64,000 nucleotides of DNA from Bacillus sp. FJAT-50079 (GCF_018343515.1 NZ_JAGYPD010000002.1:310001-374000), one strand, 5' to 3'; shown: positions 38,273 through 47,646, counted from the first letter of the stretch. Notes: generated by a model not told the origin, from the letters alone. Made by a program: numbers and translations.

Positions 38273-39553
38273 TCACTTTAATAACGGATTGATTTTGCTT
38301 TCCATCCCTTCAAGGATTTCCTCTGGTTCTTTTAATTCCCCAAATAATTCATCGAAGCCGAATTGGATTGCATTATCGATTTTTTGCCAGTTCATATGGC
38401 CAGCCTGCAGGCGTGCATTATCCATTTCGTCCAATACTGCTGTTTGAATGCTTTCTCTAGGTGGATTATTCGGTTGATTAATAAATTCATCTGATGCGAG
38501 TACGGATTCACGAGGCGGAACAAAGAACGTTGATGTCGCGGTTATTCCTTCCTGACTCGTAAAGAATTTTAATAGCTCCTCCGCCTCCTCTGGATGCTTC
38601 GAATCCTTAAAGATCGAGTATCCTGCTTGCCCTAACATTGGATATCTTCCCTCAGGTCCTTCTGGAAGCGGGGCAATATCAAACTTGAAATCTTCAATTT
38701 CTCGCGCTCTTGAAACATAGCTATACACGTCAAAAAACATACCAATTTTCCCAGATTCAAAGCTTACTTGCTCCCCAGCTTTTGGATGGGATTTGTCTGC
38801 AAACATCATTCGGTCAAGCAGTTTTAATGTCTCGACACCTTGTGGGGAATTCCATGTAAACTCCGTTTGCTCCTCATTGAATAAATCTCCACCATATCCC
38901 CACGTATGTGATAATAATGAAATCCACGTATTCCAGTCACGGAAGAAATTAGCGCCATACACACCTTGACCTGAAATCGCTTTGGCTGATTTTTCAAACT
39001 GCTCCCAGTTCCAAGTGCCAGCAGCTACATGCTCATTTGGCGTTTGCTCACCAGCGTTCACAAATAAATCTTCGTTATAGAATAACACCGTTGGCGGAGT
39101 CGAAAATGGAATTCCGTATAAATGATCGTCCTTTTGGAACAGCTCTAATGTAGATGGGAAAAAGTCATCCATATTATAATCGCTGTCCTCTTTAAAAGAT
39201 GATACATCTGCCAAAATATCATTTTCCATAAACTGTGGAACCATCCGCTCAGCAACCCATCCGACATCCGGAAGTTCCTTGCCGGCAGCTAATACCGTGA
39301 TTTTTTGTTGATAATCTGGAAATGGCACACTTTCCATCTTCACCTTAATATGCGGATGCTGTTCAGTAAATTTTTGAATCAAACCGTTATATACTTCTTG
39401 ATGTGCTTCATTTCCCCACATCATAAACGTCAATTCAACGTCTTTTTTCGTTGCTCCTTCTTTATCTCCTTCGCTGGTTCCCGCCTTATTGCTACATGCC
39501 GTTGTAAAAATTAATAGCATCATCGCCACAAATAGTACGAACCTCTTTTTCAT
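38273..39553 (-). CDS. Sugar ABC transporter, substrate-binding lipoprotein (CUT1)
   Basis: Extracellular binding protein of module 2: 426 residues, a signal peptide with lipobox TTAC and lipidated Cys20, then the SBP_bac_1 pattern (ELTFMMWGNEAHQEVYNGLIQKF, PHIKVKMESVPFPDYQQKI, LYGIPFSTPPTVLFYNEDLF, LLKFFTSQEG). The ligand is unknown; this family takes oligosaccharides and sugar derivatives. It is the first gene of the operon, behind a consensus cre site. Confidence 0.92.
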   Translation of the reverse strand: MKKRFVLFVAMMLLIFTTACSNKAGTSEGDKEGATKKDVELTFMMWGNEAHQEVYNGLIQKFTEQHPHIKVKMESVPFPDYQQKITVLAAGKELPDVGWVAERMVPQFMENDILADVSSFKEDSDYNMDDFFPSTLELFQKDDHLYGIPFSTPPTVLFYNEDLFVNAGEQTPNEHVAAGTWNWEQFEKSAKAISGQGVYGANFFRDWNTWISLLSHTWGYGGDLFNEEQTEFTWNSPQGVETLKLLDRMMFADKSHPKAGEQVSFESGKIGMFFDVYSYVSRAREIEDFKFDIAPLPEGPEGRYPMLGQAGYSIFKDSKHPEEAEELLKFFTSQEGITATSTFFVPPRESVLASDEFINQPNNPPRESIQTAVLDEMDNARLQAGHMNWQKIDNAIQFGFDELFGELKEPEEILEGMESKINPLLK

Positions 39554-39585
39554 CTTTTCCCCTCCCCTTTGAAGAGATTATATAA

Positions 39586-39599
39586 TGATATCGCTTTCA
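39586..39599. promoter_or_regulatory. cre site (CcpA) before the module 2 operon
   Basis: TGATATCGCTTTCA is, on the minus strand, TGAAAGCGATATCA, a full match to the cre pattern TGWAANCGNTNWCA. It lies 33-46 bases above the binding-protein ATG and next to a TATAAT-like box at 39580-39585. It predicts repression by CcpA when preferred sugars are present. Confidence 0.75.
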
Positions 39600-39653
39600 A
39601 TAAATATCCTCTGAGTAAAAGAAAAGGTTCGTCAAACATAGATTTTTTCATTA

Positions 39654-40361
39654 TTAGGAAAAATTGCGATACTGAACCGGCGTCTTACCGACCTCCTGTT
39701 TAAAGACGGTCATAAAATGCTTTGGGCTTTTATAGCCTGCTAAATGAGCAACCTCGTATACTTTTAACTGCGTCTGCTTCAATAAATCCTTTGCTCTTTC
39801 CAATCGTTTCTCTGTGATGTATTCCGTAAAAGATTGATTAAGCTCAGATTTAAATAATTGACCGATGTATTGTGGGTGAAGATCAACATGCTCTGCAATC
39901 TGCTTTAATGTGATTTCCTTACTTAGATGATCTTGAATATACTGCAATATGTTTTGAAATTGCCTCGACGATGTTGGATTCTCTACTTCTATATCAGTCG
40001 TACCAAAAATTCGTGAAAGTACTTCCGAAAGCTCTGTTCGATTCACTGGTTTAAGCAAATATTCAGAAATTCCATGTCTTAATGCCGTTCTTGCATATTC
40101 AAAATCATTGTATCCACTTAAAATAATAATCGGTATTTGCTTTGACACCTGCTTGACCTTCGAAATAAAAGTTAGCCCATCCATACCACCCATCCGGATA
40201 TCTGTAATGATCAAATTTGGCAGCTCATCCCTTACATAAAGCAAGCCCTCTTCACCACTTTTCGCCTCCACGACTCGAAACCCACCTAATACATCTTCCA
40301 AAAGGACCTTTAGCCCTTGTCGAATGATCTTCTCATCTTCTACGACTAATACTTGCTTCAA
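39654..40361 (-). CDS. Response regulator, AraC type (YesN-like)
   Basis: Receiver domain with acidic residues VEDE, the phosphorylation site Asp54 (IITDIR), Ser in ILSGYND and Lys in LLKPV, followed directly by an AraC-type double helix-turn-helix (LKQIAEHVDLHPQYIGQLFKSE, AHLAGYKSPKHFMTVFKQ). At 235 residues it is shorter than most YesN proteins because the central linker is small. Its ATG lies inside the end of the kinase gene (29-base overlap). It probably activates the adjacent transporter operon. Confidence 0.93.
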   Translation of the reverse strand: MKQVLVVEDEKIIRQGLKVLLEDVLGGFRVVEAKSGEEGLLYVRDELPNLIITDIRMGGMDGLTFISKVKQVSKQIPIIILSGYNDFEYARTALRHGISEYLLKPVNRTELSEVLSRIFGTTDIEVENPTSSRQFQNILQYIQDHLSKEITLKQIAEHVDLHPQYIGQLFKSELNQSFTEYITEKRLERAKDLLKQTQLKVYEVAHLAGYKSPKHFMTVFKQEVGKTPVQYRNFS

Positions 40362-42150
40362 TCGATTCTTCCCCCTTTTGCTTCCTCGGTAATTTCAATG
40401 TAACAGTAAAGCCTTTCCCCTTTTCACTTTGCAGCTCCATCCCATAATGACAGCCGTATAAAAATTGAATTCGTTCATTAATGTTGACGAAAGCAATTCC
40501 ATTTTGACTTTCAGAAGGTATTCGTTCCATCGTCTGTATACATTCTTTTAGCTCCTCAAGCTTTTCTTTGACTACTCCTTTTCCATTATCAGAAATAAGG
40601 ATGTGCATTTCTCCCTCACGTTCCTTCACACGCAAATAAATTTTGCCGCCCTGTCCAGAGAGGCCATGAATGATCGCATTTTCAACTAATGGCTGTAAAA
40701 TCATTTTTGGAATCGATACACGAAGCAAATGAGGATCAATCTCTTCTTCAAACTGTAAACTGTCTCCCATTCTCATTTGTTGAATCATAATATAGGAACG
40801 AATAAATGATAGCTCTTCTTCTAATGTTACGATTTTCGTTGATTGATCGATCGTATACCTTAATAGTTTGCCTAGTGAGCTCACCATATCTGATACATCC
40901 AGGTTCCCTCTCGTAATCGCAAGCATATTAATCGATTCCAACGTATTATAAAGAAAATGCGGGTTCATTTGACTTTGTAGCGCCCTAATTTCAGCATCCT
41001 TTTCACGTAAGCTCGTCTCATATACTTCAATGACAAGTCTTTCAATTTCGTCAACCATATGATTGAACCCTTCGCTTAGTTGACCGATTTCATCATGATA
41101 ATGATTTTTTACCCTTTTTGATAAATGCCCTTTTTGAACGTCCGCCATCGCCCTTTGTAAACGATGAATCGAACTAACTAACGGTTTGGATAAAATAAAA
41201 CCTAAAATGAAAGAAATCAATATCCCGAGTAAAACGACGAATAAAAGTAAAAGCCGTAATTGAATCACTTCACTTAAAATTGCATCAAACGGTGTTAACA
41301 TAATCACTTTTGCTCCAGAGTAATCAGATGCATGATGAGTCATCATGTACGATTTACGATCATTCGTCATCGTTAAATCTGACCGATCCTCCATATTGGC
41401 AAGTTGAGGCATAATCGCTTGAAATAACCGCGTTTCATACATCTTTGGATAAATAAGCCGATTATTTTCGTCTAAAATAAAAATATTATTCTCTGTACTA
41501 ATAAATCCATCAAATAGCTCCTGTTTTATATCAATTTTTATAATCCCAAGATGCTTATTCGTAGATGGTTCCCGAATTAATCTTGCTACGGAAAACACTT
41601 CGGTATCCTTATTCAAATAATAGTTCGCTTTATGAAGGGGCAGCAGCACCCATTCCCCATCAGCCTGTTTAATTTGCGATATTTCTTGATTATTTAAATC
41701 AAGAAGCTTTAACCAAACGGTATTTGAGTCCAAATTACTAAAAATCGTCCCATCATTTGCCATCATATGTATTCCTTTAATTTCATTACGTCCATGAATC
41801 AAACTAGAAATATAGCGCCACATCTCAATCCTTTCCTCAGCAGGTGGATAAATAGTAGAATCAGCAGAGTCTTGATGCTTGTTTAAAATACTTAATACTT
41901 TTTCATCGTATAATGGCGAAAGTGAAATGATTTGCATTTCCTTTAAGTAACGATCAAAGTTATGGCTGATCTGATCCACAAGTTGAATCTGATAATCTTT
42001 TGCTTCCCGTTGGCTGGCACCAGCAAAATGATAGTAGGTAATACCGCCAAGGATGAGTGCGGTCAATACAATGAGAAGCAAGAAGACAAATATAAGCTTA
42101 AAACGGTATGGCAAGGATAAAAGTTTGGATTGTACATTCCGTATGTTCAT
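40333..42150 (-). CDS. Sensor histidine kinase, YesM type (HPK7)
   Basis: A membrane sensor with a first helix (residues about 17-41), an extracellular sensing domain of about 255 residues, a second helix (about 299-322), a HAMP domain, the His_kinase box with His398 in MNPHFLYNTL, and a GHKL ATPase (VENAIIHGL, DNGKG). ATG 42150 (605 residues) lies 7 bases after AAAGGGGG. YesM-YesN pairs usually sense extracellular sugars or the loaded binding protein and switch on a neighbouring CUT1 importer, as expected here. Confidence 0.94.
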   Translation of the reverse strand: MNIRNVQSKLLSLPYRFKLIFVFLLLIVLTALILGGITYYHFAGASQREAKDYQIQLVDQISHNFDRYLKEMQIISLSPLYDEKVLSILNKHQDSADSTIYPPAEERIEMWRYISSLIHGRNEIKGIHMMANDGTIFSNLDSNTVWLKLLDLNNQEISQIKQADGEWVLLPLHKANYYLNKDTEVFSVARLIREPSTNKHLGIIKIDIKQELFDGFISTENNIFILDENNRLIYPKMYETRLFQAIMPQLANMEDRSDLTMTNDRKSYMMTHHASDYSGAKVIMLTPFDAILSEVIQLRLLLLFVVLLGILISFILGFILSKPLVSSIHRLQRAMADVQKGHLSKRVKNHYHDEIGQLSEGFNHMVDEIERLVIEVYETSLREKDAEIRALQSQMNPHFLYNTLESINMLAITRGNLDVSDMVSSLGKLLRYTIDQSTKIVTLEEELSFIRSYIMIQQMRMGDSLQFEEEIDPHLLRVSIPKMILQPLVENAIIHGLSGQGGKIYLRVKEREGEMHILISDNGKGVVKEKLEELKECIQTMERIPSESQNGIAFVNINERIQFLYGCHYGMELQSEKGKGFTVTLKLPRKQKGEESIEASISRRR

Positions 42151-42205
42151 TGGCATTCCCCCTTTCTCTAATACTCTCATTTTCAGTCCCCTTCTAAAAA
42201 ATATC

Positions 42206-42219
42206 ATAGAGCGCTTTCA
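42206..42219. promoter_or_regulatory. cre-like site upstream of the sensor kinase gene
   Basis: On the minus strand TGAAAGCGCTCTAT matches the cre core but misses the last two bases. It is weaker than the 39586 site, and 55 bases above the kinase start. Confidence 0.35.
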
Positions 42220-42580
42220 TTTATCCATGAAAAATGTTCTATGATGTTTCATAATTAGTACTTTAGTATTTTCCCAACACGATGTATGCAAAGTTCCTCG
42301 CATTTTGCCATACATTCTAACATATGTATTAGTTTCTCATTGAGAAGTATACGATATTCCCCCTGCTTATTAATGTTTTTTAGCGAGAAATTTATTTATT
42401 TAAAACTAGCTTAACTAATTCGAATGACATATACCATCTTATTTTTCCATGTATCTTTCGGCCTTCAAACGAACAAAAACCACAGGTCTTTTCTATCATT
42501 CAGGCGATTTTAACCCAACCACTTATTCGAAAATGCTACAATTTTTCATAGATTACGTTAAATGAGTGAAAGGAGCATAT
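42220..42580. other. Divergent intergenic region between the sensor kinase and VWA genes
   Basis: An A/T-rich region that must hold both promoters. It contains the palindrome TTCTCATTGAGAA (42334-42346), followed by GTAT, similar to the one at 31761-31775. A TACAAT near 42535 may be the -10 of the VWA gene. No gene is seen. Confidence 0.4.
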
Positions 42581-44002
42581 ATGAAAATAAGAAATTTGTT
42601 TTTATGTTTATCTATTTTCTTCATTCTGGCCGGTTGCGGTGGAAAAGAAACAGCAGATGAGAAAGGAACTCTTTCAAATGAAGCGATTGAACTTGCTGAA
42701 TCAAAAGAAACTAATACGGAGCAACAGGATGAAATGATAGATGATGAGGATATGATAAAGGATGAAGAAAAAGATAGTGAAGAAGTGGTCGTTCAACCAT
42801 TACCGCAAACTCTCGCTGAATTAGCAGAGCGTCTTCCAGGAAAAACGGAGTATGTTGGGATTCTTAGAGAAGAAGAACAAAAGGAAATGGATGAACTGAC
42901 GAAACATTTACCCGATATTTCTGGCGAACCTTCCAAGCAACAATTAGATGCTTATTACAGTGAGTTACTGGCTATTTTCCAACAAGATTTTCATGGTCCC
43001 GAGGAGCTAATTGCTTCATTGAGATTTCAAGCGATTGGTAGCCCGGACATTGACAATCCCCGTATGCAATTTAAAGAAAATCTTAATGTACTCGTTTTGC
43101 TTGACGCATCGGGAAGCATGAATGCGAATCTTGGCGGCCAAACACAAATGGAAGCTGCCAAGACAGCAATTACCAACTTTATGAAAGAATTACCGATAGA
43201 TACGAATGTTGGGCTACGAATATACGGACATGAAGGAACTGGCAGCGATGCCGATAAACAATTATCATGTTCGAGCAGTGAACTCGTTTATCCGCTAACC
43301 CCCTACACTCAAGCGGACTTTCAAGCGGCCTTGGATAAAATAAAACCGGCAGGTTGGACACCGATTCAGCTTGCTTTAAATGAGGCTGAAAAAGATCTAG
43401 CCCCATTTAAAGGTGAAGAAAATACAAATATCGTCTACCTCGTTAGTGACGGGATTTCCACTTGCGACGATGATCCAGTCACAGCCGCTAAATCCCTTTA
43501 CAATTCAGATATTACTCCGATCGTAAATGTAATTGGTTTTAATATTGATCATGAAGGGCAGAAACAATTGAAAGAAGTGGCAAAAGCAACGGAAGGATCT
43601 TATCGGGATGTACAAAATGCTGAAACTCTCCAAGATGAGTTGAATCAAGCGAGCGAAGTCGCTAAAAAGTGGGAAGACTGGAAAAAGAAGCAGGGTGTTA
43701 GTTTAGAACATGATCGGATTCGCAATTGGCTTGCCATTTTCGGTTATGATACGGATGAAGAAAGAAAATGGATCGATGAACGTCAACAAGTCGGATTCGC
43801 CTTGCAATATTTACAGCAAGATAAAAAATTAATGTCTCAGGAAAGCCGTCAGTATTTAGCCAATAAAAATCGCGAATACCACGACTGGATTGAAGCAGAA
43901 TATAAAAAGCTAAAAGCCGAGTTGCATGCACTCAATGATGGACAAATCAATGATGCGATCCAAATGCTTGAAGAAAAATACCGAGATAACGCACCAGAAT
44001 AG
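42581..44002 (+). CDS. VWA-domain lipoprotein (YwmD-like)
   Basis: A cell-surface lipoprotein of 473 residues: signal peptide with lipobox LAGC (Cys19), an acidic low-complexity stretch (about residues 30-70), a VWA domain with an intact metal site (DASGS at 175-179, later DGIST), and a long helical C-terminus. VWA domains mediate protein contacts through a bound metal; the role here is unknown. ATG 42581 lies 5 bases after AAAGGAG. It is one of the few plus-strand genes and ends the accessory block. A dispersed repeat begins two bases after its stop. Confidence 0.82.
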   Translation: MKIRNLFLCLSIFFILAGCGGKETADEKGTLSNEAIELAESKETNTEQQDEMIDDEDMIKDEEKDSEEVVVQPLPQTLAELAERLPGKTEYVGILREEEQKEMDELTKHLPDISGEPSKQQLDAYYSELLAIFQQDFHGPEELIASLRFQAIGSPDIDNPRMQFKENLNVLVLLDASGSMNANLGGQTQMEAAKTAITNFMKELPIDTNVGLRIYGHEGTGSDADKQLSCSSSELVYPLTPYTQADFQAALDKIKPAGWTPIQLALNEAEKDLAPFKGEENTNIVYLVSDGISTCDDDPVTAAKSLYNSDITPIVNVIGFNIDHEGQKQLKEVAKATEGSYRDVQNAETLQDELNQASEVAKKWEDWKKKQGVSLEHDRIRNWLAIFGYDTDEERKWIDERQQVGFALQYLQQDKKLMSQESRQYLANKNREYHDWIEAEYKKLKAELHALNDGQINDAIQMLEEKYRDNAPE

Positions 44003-44004
44003 AT

Positions 44005-44140
44005 GGGGCTGTCCAATAAGTCCTTAAAATGAGACAGGTGGAAAAAAACAAAACTGAAAAATTCCTCCTAATTCAGGATCTATTCATACTATTGATTTCC
44101 GCTCCAGGCGGACGCTTACCGCTCCAATCAACGGAACCTG
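44005..44140 (+). repeat. Dispersed repeat, family B copy 1, left arm
   Basis: Begins GGGGCTGTCCAATAAGTCC two bases after the VWA stop codon. About 100 bases match, on the opposite strand, the repeat at 62762-62875 (CCAATAAGTCCTTAAAATGA, GGATCTATTCAT, TTGATTTCC). It continues with CTCCAGGCGGACGC, also found inverted at 49262-49276. Confidence 0.75.
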
Positions 44141-44375
44141 CCAAAAATTAACATTCAGGCTAATGGAGACAGGATTAAAAAAGGGATAATTATTGTATAC
44201 ATTTTAAATGGGTATATACTATGATTCAAAAACTACAATCAATGATTCTCAGTCCCTATATGGCGATTTATGATTTAGTTTATTCAAGAGATCATCTGTT
44301 ACGTAATATTAACGATTTGGTCAACTTCTTCTATTTTCACTGATTGAAGATTCCAGCATTCTAGTTGGTTGTTGC

Positions 44376-44543
44376 TTGCAGTGCAGGCGCCGACTCTTGC
44401 GGGAATGACATGAGCCTTGAGATCCCGCAAGGCGCAGCGACTGAGGAGGCTCAAGCCATGCCCCACGGAAAGCGTGCGCCGGAACGGAAAGCAACAGACC
44501 GGTGACATCGTTCGAGTTTTTCGTTGATGTAATCTTTCTTTAT
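44376..44543 (+). repeat. Dispersed repeat, family B copy 1, right arm
   Basis: Contains arms that fold onto each other (CTTGCGGGA with GATCCCGCAAG, TGAGCCTTGAG with GAGGCTCAAG). It ends with a block from AGCAACAGACCGGTGACATC to CTTTCTTTATATC that also occurs, inverted, at 62682-62738. About 235 bases of unmatched sequence separate it from the left arm. Confidence 0.7.
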
Positions 44544-44569
44544 ATCCTTTTTTTGATCTTCCATCAAAT

Positions 44570-44621
44570 TTTTTAAAAAGCAAATGGGGAAAAACGATGC
44601 GTTTTTCCCCATTTGCTTTTT
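44570..44621 (-). terminator. Terminator after spoVS
   Basis: A perfect stem of about 22 bp (44575-44596 with 44600-44621, including CAAATGGGGAAAAACG) with a 3-base loop has T-runs on both sides, so it could work in both directions. Confidence 0.88.
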
Positions 44622-44658
44622 AAGCACGATTCAATTAGTCCCTATTCCTTTATTCTTT

Positions 44659-44919
44659 TCATCTTGGTTCAATGATGAGCTTAATCGCCGTTCGTTCCTG
44701 ACCGTCGATTAAAATATCTGTAAATGCAGGGATACAAATTAAATCAACACCGCCAGGGGCGACAAAGCCTCTTGCAATCGCGACTGCTTTTACTGCTTGA
44801 TTTAATGCTCCTGCCCCGATCGCTTGAATCTCTGCGTTGCCTCTTTCACGGAGAACTCCTGCCAGCGCGCCCGCTACGGAATTAGGATTGGACTTTGCTG
44901 AAACTTTTAATATTTCCAT
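44659..44919 (-). CDS. spoVS: Stage V sporulation protein S
   Basis: Small Alba-like protein needed for spore coat and cortex development. The 86 residues are nearly identical to known SpoVS (MEILKVSAKSNPNSVAGALA at the start, DGQERTAIKLIIEPR at the end). AAGGAGG precedes the ATG. It is separated from ymdB by 140 bases that may hold its own sigma-H-type promoter. It marks the return to the conserved core order. Confidence 0.98.
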   Translation of the reverse strand: MEILKVSAKSNPNSVAGALAGVLRERGNAEIQAIGAGALNQAVKAVAIARGFVAPGGVDLICIPAFTDILIDGQERTAIKLIIEPR

Positions 44920-44997
44920 TTCATGTTCCTCCTTGTCATTTCCCCATAGCGATTGCCTTCATCAGCTACAATCGCGTGAAAACCTTCCATTGCTACT

Positions 44998-45025
44998 ATA
45001 TTCAGGAGGAATATGAACTATTCCG
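44998..45025 (-). promoter_or_regulatory. Possible sigma-H promoter of spoVS
   Basis: On the minus strand CGGAATA (-35-like) and CCTGAATAT (-10-like) are separated by about 12 bases, close to the sigma-H pattern. spoVS is a sigma-H gene in B. subtilis. The -35 match is imperfect. Confidence 0.4.
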
Positions 45026-45059
45026 GTTTGTCCGCAGGAGTGAAGAAATCGTTTTTTTA

Positions 45060-45857
45060 TTATTCAAAAAATGGGTGATCATCGTTGATGACGATCGTTT
45101 CAATTGATGACGCTTTGCCAGATTGGTTATCCACACGAATCAAGCAAGCACATAATTGTTTTCTTCCTGCTTTTGGCACTTCAAATCGGACAGGAAGTGC
45201 TGTTAAAAAGCGCTGAAGCACTGCGTTTCTTTCCATTCCAAGAATCGCATCATACGGACCCGTCATGCCGACGTCTGTCATGTAGGCCGTTCCGTTCGGT
45301 AAAATGCGCTGATCCGCTGTCGGTACATGTGTGTGTGTACCGATCACCGCTGTCACTCTTCCATCTAAGTACCAGCCCATCGCCTGCATCTCACTCGTTG
45401 CTTCCGCATGAAAATCAACAAAAATGATATTCGTTCGTTTCTTCGCTTGTTCAATGAGCTGATCGGCTTTTTTAAACGGACAATCGAGCGGTGGCATGAA
45501 TGTTCTGCCTTGTAAATTAATGACCGCTGCTTCGATTTCGTTTATTTTAATAAAAACCAAGCCTGTACCTGGCGTATCTTCAGGGAAATTAGCGGGTCTT
45601 ACTAAATATTTCGCTTGATCAATAAACTCAAAAATTCCTTTATTATCCCATGCATGATTTCCAAGGGTAATCGCATTCGCACCGGCTTCTAAAAATTGTT
45701 TATAAATCGCTTCTGTGATCCCTCTGCCGCCAGCCGCATTTTCACCGTTAATGATCGTTAATTGCGGACGATATTTTCTTTTTAATTTTGGTACATATTC
45801 TTTAATCATTTCTCTTCCAGGTGAGCCAACGACATCACCAACAAATAAAATATCCAT
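45060..45857 (-). CDS. ymdB: YmdB metallophosphoesterase
   Basis: Phosphodiesterase of the calcineurin-like fold, reported to hydrolyse cyclic nucleotides and to affect the switch between motility and biofilm. Metal-binding residues fall in FVGDVVG, INGENAAGG, LGNHAWDN, VDFHAEAT and GTHTHV. The 265 residues are normal for the family. It lies 78 bases after rny, the same order as in B. subtilis. The longer gap to spoVS suggests transcription with rny. Confidence 0.95.
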   Translation of the reverse strand: MDILFVGDVVGSPGREMIKEYVPKLKRKYRPQLTIINGENAAGGRGITEAIYKQFLEAGANAITLGNHAWDNKGIFEFIDQAKYLVRPANFPEDTPGTGLVFIKINEIEAAVINLQGRTFMPPLDCPFKKADQLIEQAKKRTNIIFVDFHAEATSEMQAMGWYLDGRVTAVIGTHTHVPTADQRILPNGTAYMTDVGMTGPYDAILGMERNAVLQRFLTALPVRFEVPKAGRKQLCACLIRVDNQSGKASSIETIVINDDHPFFE

Positions 45858-45907
45858 GGAAAATCCTTTCCGTTCAACATTAGTTTTTTCATCTTATTTT
45901 ACCGCAG

Positions 45908-45937
45908 AAAAAAGCGGTGCACAATGCACACCGCTTT
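45908..45937 (-). terminator. Terminator between rny and ymdB
   Basis: The imperfect inverted repeat AAAGCGGTG-CACACCGCTTT (45911-45937) overlaps the rny stop and is followed by TTTTTTC on the minus strand. Some read-through into ymdB is likely. Confidence 0.7.
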
Positions 45938-47495
45938 ATTTTGCGTATTCGACTGCTCTCGTTTCACGAATAACCGTCACTTTAATATGTCCTGGATAGT
46001 CAAGATCGTCCTCAATCCGTTTACGAATATCACGCGCAAGTCGATGAGCTTCCAAATCATTGATTTGCTCAGGCTTCACAATGATTCGTACTTCTCTTCC
46101 TGCTTGGATTGCAAATGACTTCTCAACTCCGTCATAGGACTCAGAAATCTCCTCGAGCTTCTCTAGACGACGAATATAGTTTTCGAGTGTTTCACTTCTT
46201 GCACCTGGTCGCGCCGCTGAGAGAGCATCGGCAGCTGCCACAAGGACCGAGATAATCGATGTCGGTTCTGTATCGCCATGATGTGATGCAATACTATTAA
46301 TAACAACTGGGTGTTCTTTGTACTTAACCCCTAGTTCGATTCCGATCTCTACATGACTACCTTCCACTTCATGGTCAATCGCTTTTCCGATATCATGAAG
46401 AAGTCCTGCGCGCCGTGCAAGTGTTTCATCCTCGCCAAGCTCCGCTGCGAGCAATCCGGATAAATAAGCAACTTCAATGGAGTGCTTTAATACATTTTGA
46501 CCGTAGCTTGTCCGGTATTTCAAGCGACCGAGAATTTTAATTAAGTCAGGGTGTAACCCATGAACCCCCACTTCGAAAGTTGTCTGCTCCCCAACTTCAC
46601 GAATATGCTCGTCTACTTCTCGTCTTGCTTTGTCCACCATCTCTTCAATACGAGCCGGATGAATCCGACCGTCTTGAACGAGCTTATCAAGCGCAATTCT
46701 CGCTGTTTCCCGCCTAATTGGATCAAAGCCTGAAAGAATCACTGCCTCTGGAGTGTCATCAATAATTAGATCAATACCAGTAAGTGTTTCAAGTGTACGG
46801 ATATTTCGGCCTTCACGTCCGATAATCCGTCCCTTCATCTCATCATTTGGCAAGTTTACAACAGATACGGTTGTTTCTGCTACATGTTCAGCTGCACAAC
46901 GCTGGATCGCAAGCGATAAAATGTTTTTTGCTTTTTTATCCGCTTCTTCTTTTGCCCGCGTTTCACTTTCCTTAATCATTAAGGCTGTATCATGAGCAAG
47001 CTCTTTTTCTACGCTAGCAAGAATGATGGATTTCGCTTCATCCTTTGTTAAACTTGAAATACGTTCCAATTCAGTCTGCTGTTTACGGATTAATTCCTCC
47101 ACTCTGCTTTCCATCTCTTCAATATGTTGTTGTCTTTCATTAAGAGATTCCTCTTTCTTTTCAAGAGTATTTTCGCGCTTGTCAAGCGTGTCATCTTTCC
47201 TGTCGAGGTTCTCCTCCTTTTGCAATAAGCGATTTTCCTGTTTTTGCAGCTCATTTCTTCTTTCACGAAGCTCGCGTTCAGTTTCAATTCGAAGTTTGTG
47301 ATTTTCATCTTTTGCTTCTAACAGGGCTTCTTTCTTCAAAGCATCCGCTTCTCGTACCGCATCTTCAATAATCTGTTCAGCGGACATTTTCGCACCTGTG
47401 ATTTTTGCTTCAGCAATTTTCTTGTAAATGAAATAGCCAACAACTACACCGGCGATTAGGGCAAGCAAAATGGAGATGATGTCAATGGCATCCAT
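45936..47495 (-). CDS. rny: Ribonuclease Y
   Basis: Membrane-anchored endoribonuclease that starts bulk mRNA decay in bacilli. It has an N-terminal membrane helix (about residues 4-24), a long coiled coil rich in Glu, Lys and Arg (to about 200), a KH domain ([15 protein letters not shown]) and an HD domain with [15 protein letters not shown] 47495 follows GAGGGGGTG and gives 519 residues. The Ric complex, whose RicA is encoded at 16035-16463, modifies its activity. Confidence 0.97.
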   Translation of the reverse strand: MDAIDIISILLALIAGVVVGYFIYKKIAEAKITGAKMSAEQIIEDAVREADALKKEALLEAKDENHKLRIETERELRERRNELQKQENRLLQKEENLDRKDDTLDKRENTLEKKEESLNERQQHIEEMESRVEELIRKQQTELERISSLTKDEAKSIILASVEKELAHDTALMIKESETRAKEEADKKAKNILSLAIQRCAAEHVAETTVSVVNLPNDEMKGRIIGREGRNIRTLETLTGIDLIIDDTPEAVILSGFDPIRRETARIALDKLVQDGRIHPARIEEMVDKARREVDEHIREVGEQTTFEVGVHGLHPDLIKILGRLKYRTSYGQNVLKHSIEVAYLSGLLAAELGEDETLARRAGLLHDIGKAIDHEVEGSHVEIGIELGVKYKEHPVVINSIASHHGDTEPTSIISVLVAAADALSAARPGARSETLENYIRRLEKLEEISESYDGVEKSFAIQAGREVRIIVKPEQINDLEAHRLARDIRKRIEDDLDYPGHIKVTVIRETRAVEYAK

Positions 47496-47617
47496 ACTTT
47501 CACCCCCTCTTGCTTTCAACTTGTATCATGCTTCTAACATGTCGGCTAGTACATTGTTGTAATATACAGAGCCAAGCTCAATTATTCATGCTAAAAAAAT
47601 GGAAAATATACATGTTA

Positions 47618-47646
47618 ATTTTATAGTTGTAGGGATTTATTGTCAA
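47618..47646 (-). promoter_or_regulatory. Sigma-A promoter of rny
   Basis: On the minus strand TTGACA (47641-47646) and TAAAAT (47618-47623) are 17 bases apart. The rest of the 320-base gap between recA and rny shows no gene; pbpX, found here in B. subtilis, is absent. Confidence 0.7.

Noticed and set aside
44299-44583. 94-codon minus-strand ORF in the family B repeat
   Set aside because: It lies in repeat arms and hairpins, with no SD and no resemblance to a protein family.
47023-47301. 92-codon Ser-rich plus-strand ORF inside rny
   Set aside because: It is the antisense shadow of the RNase Y coiled coil, whose Glu/Lys/Arg codons read as Ser/Leu/Phe.
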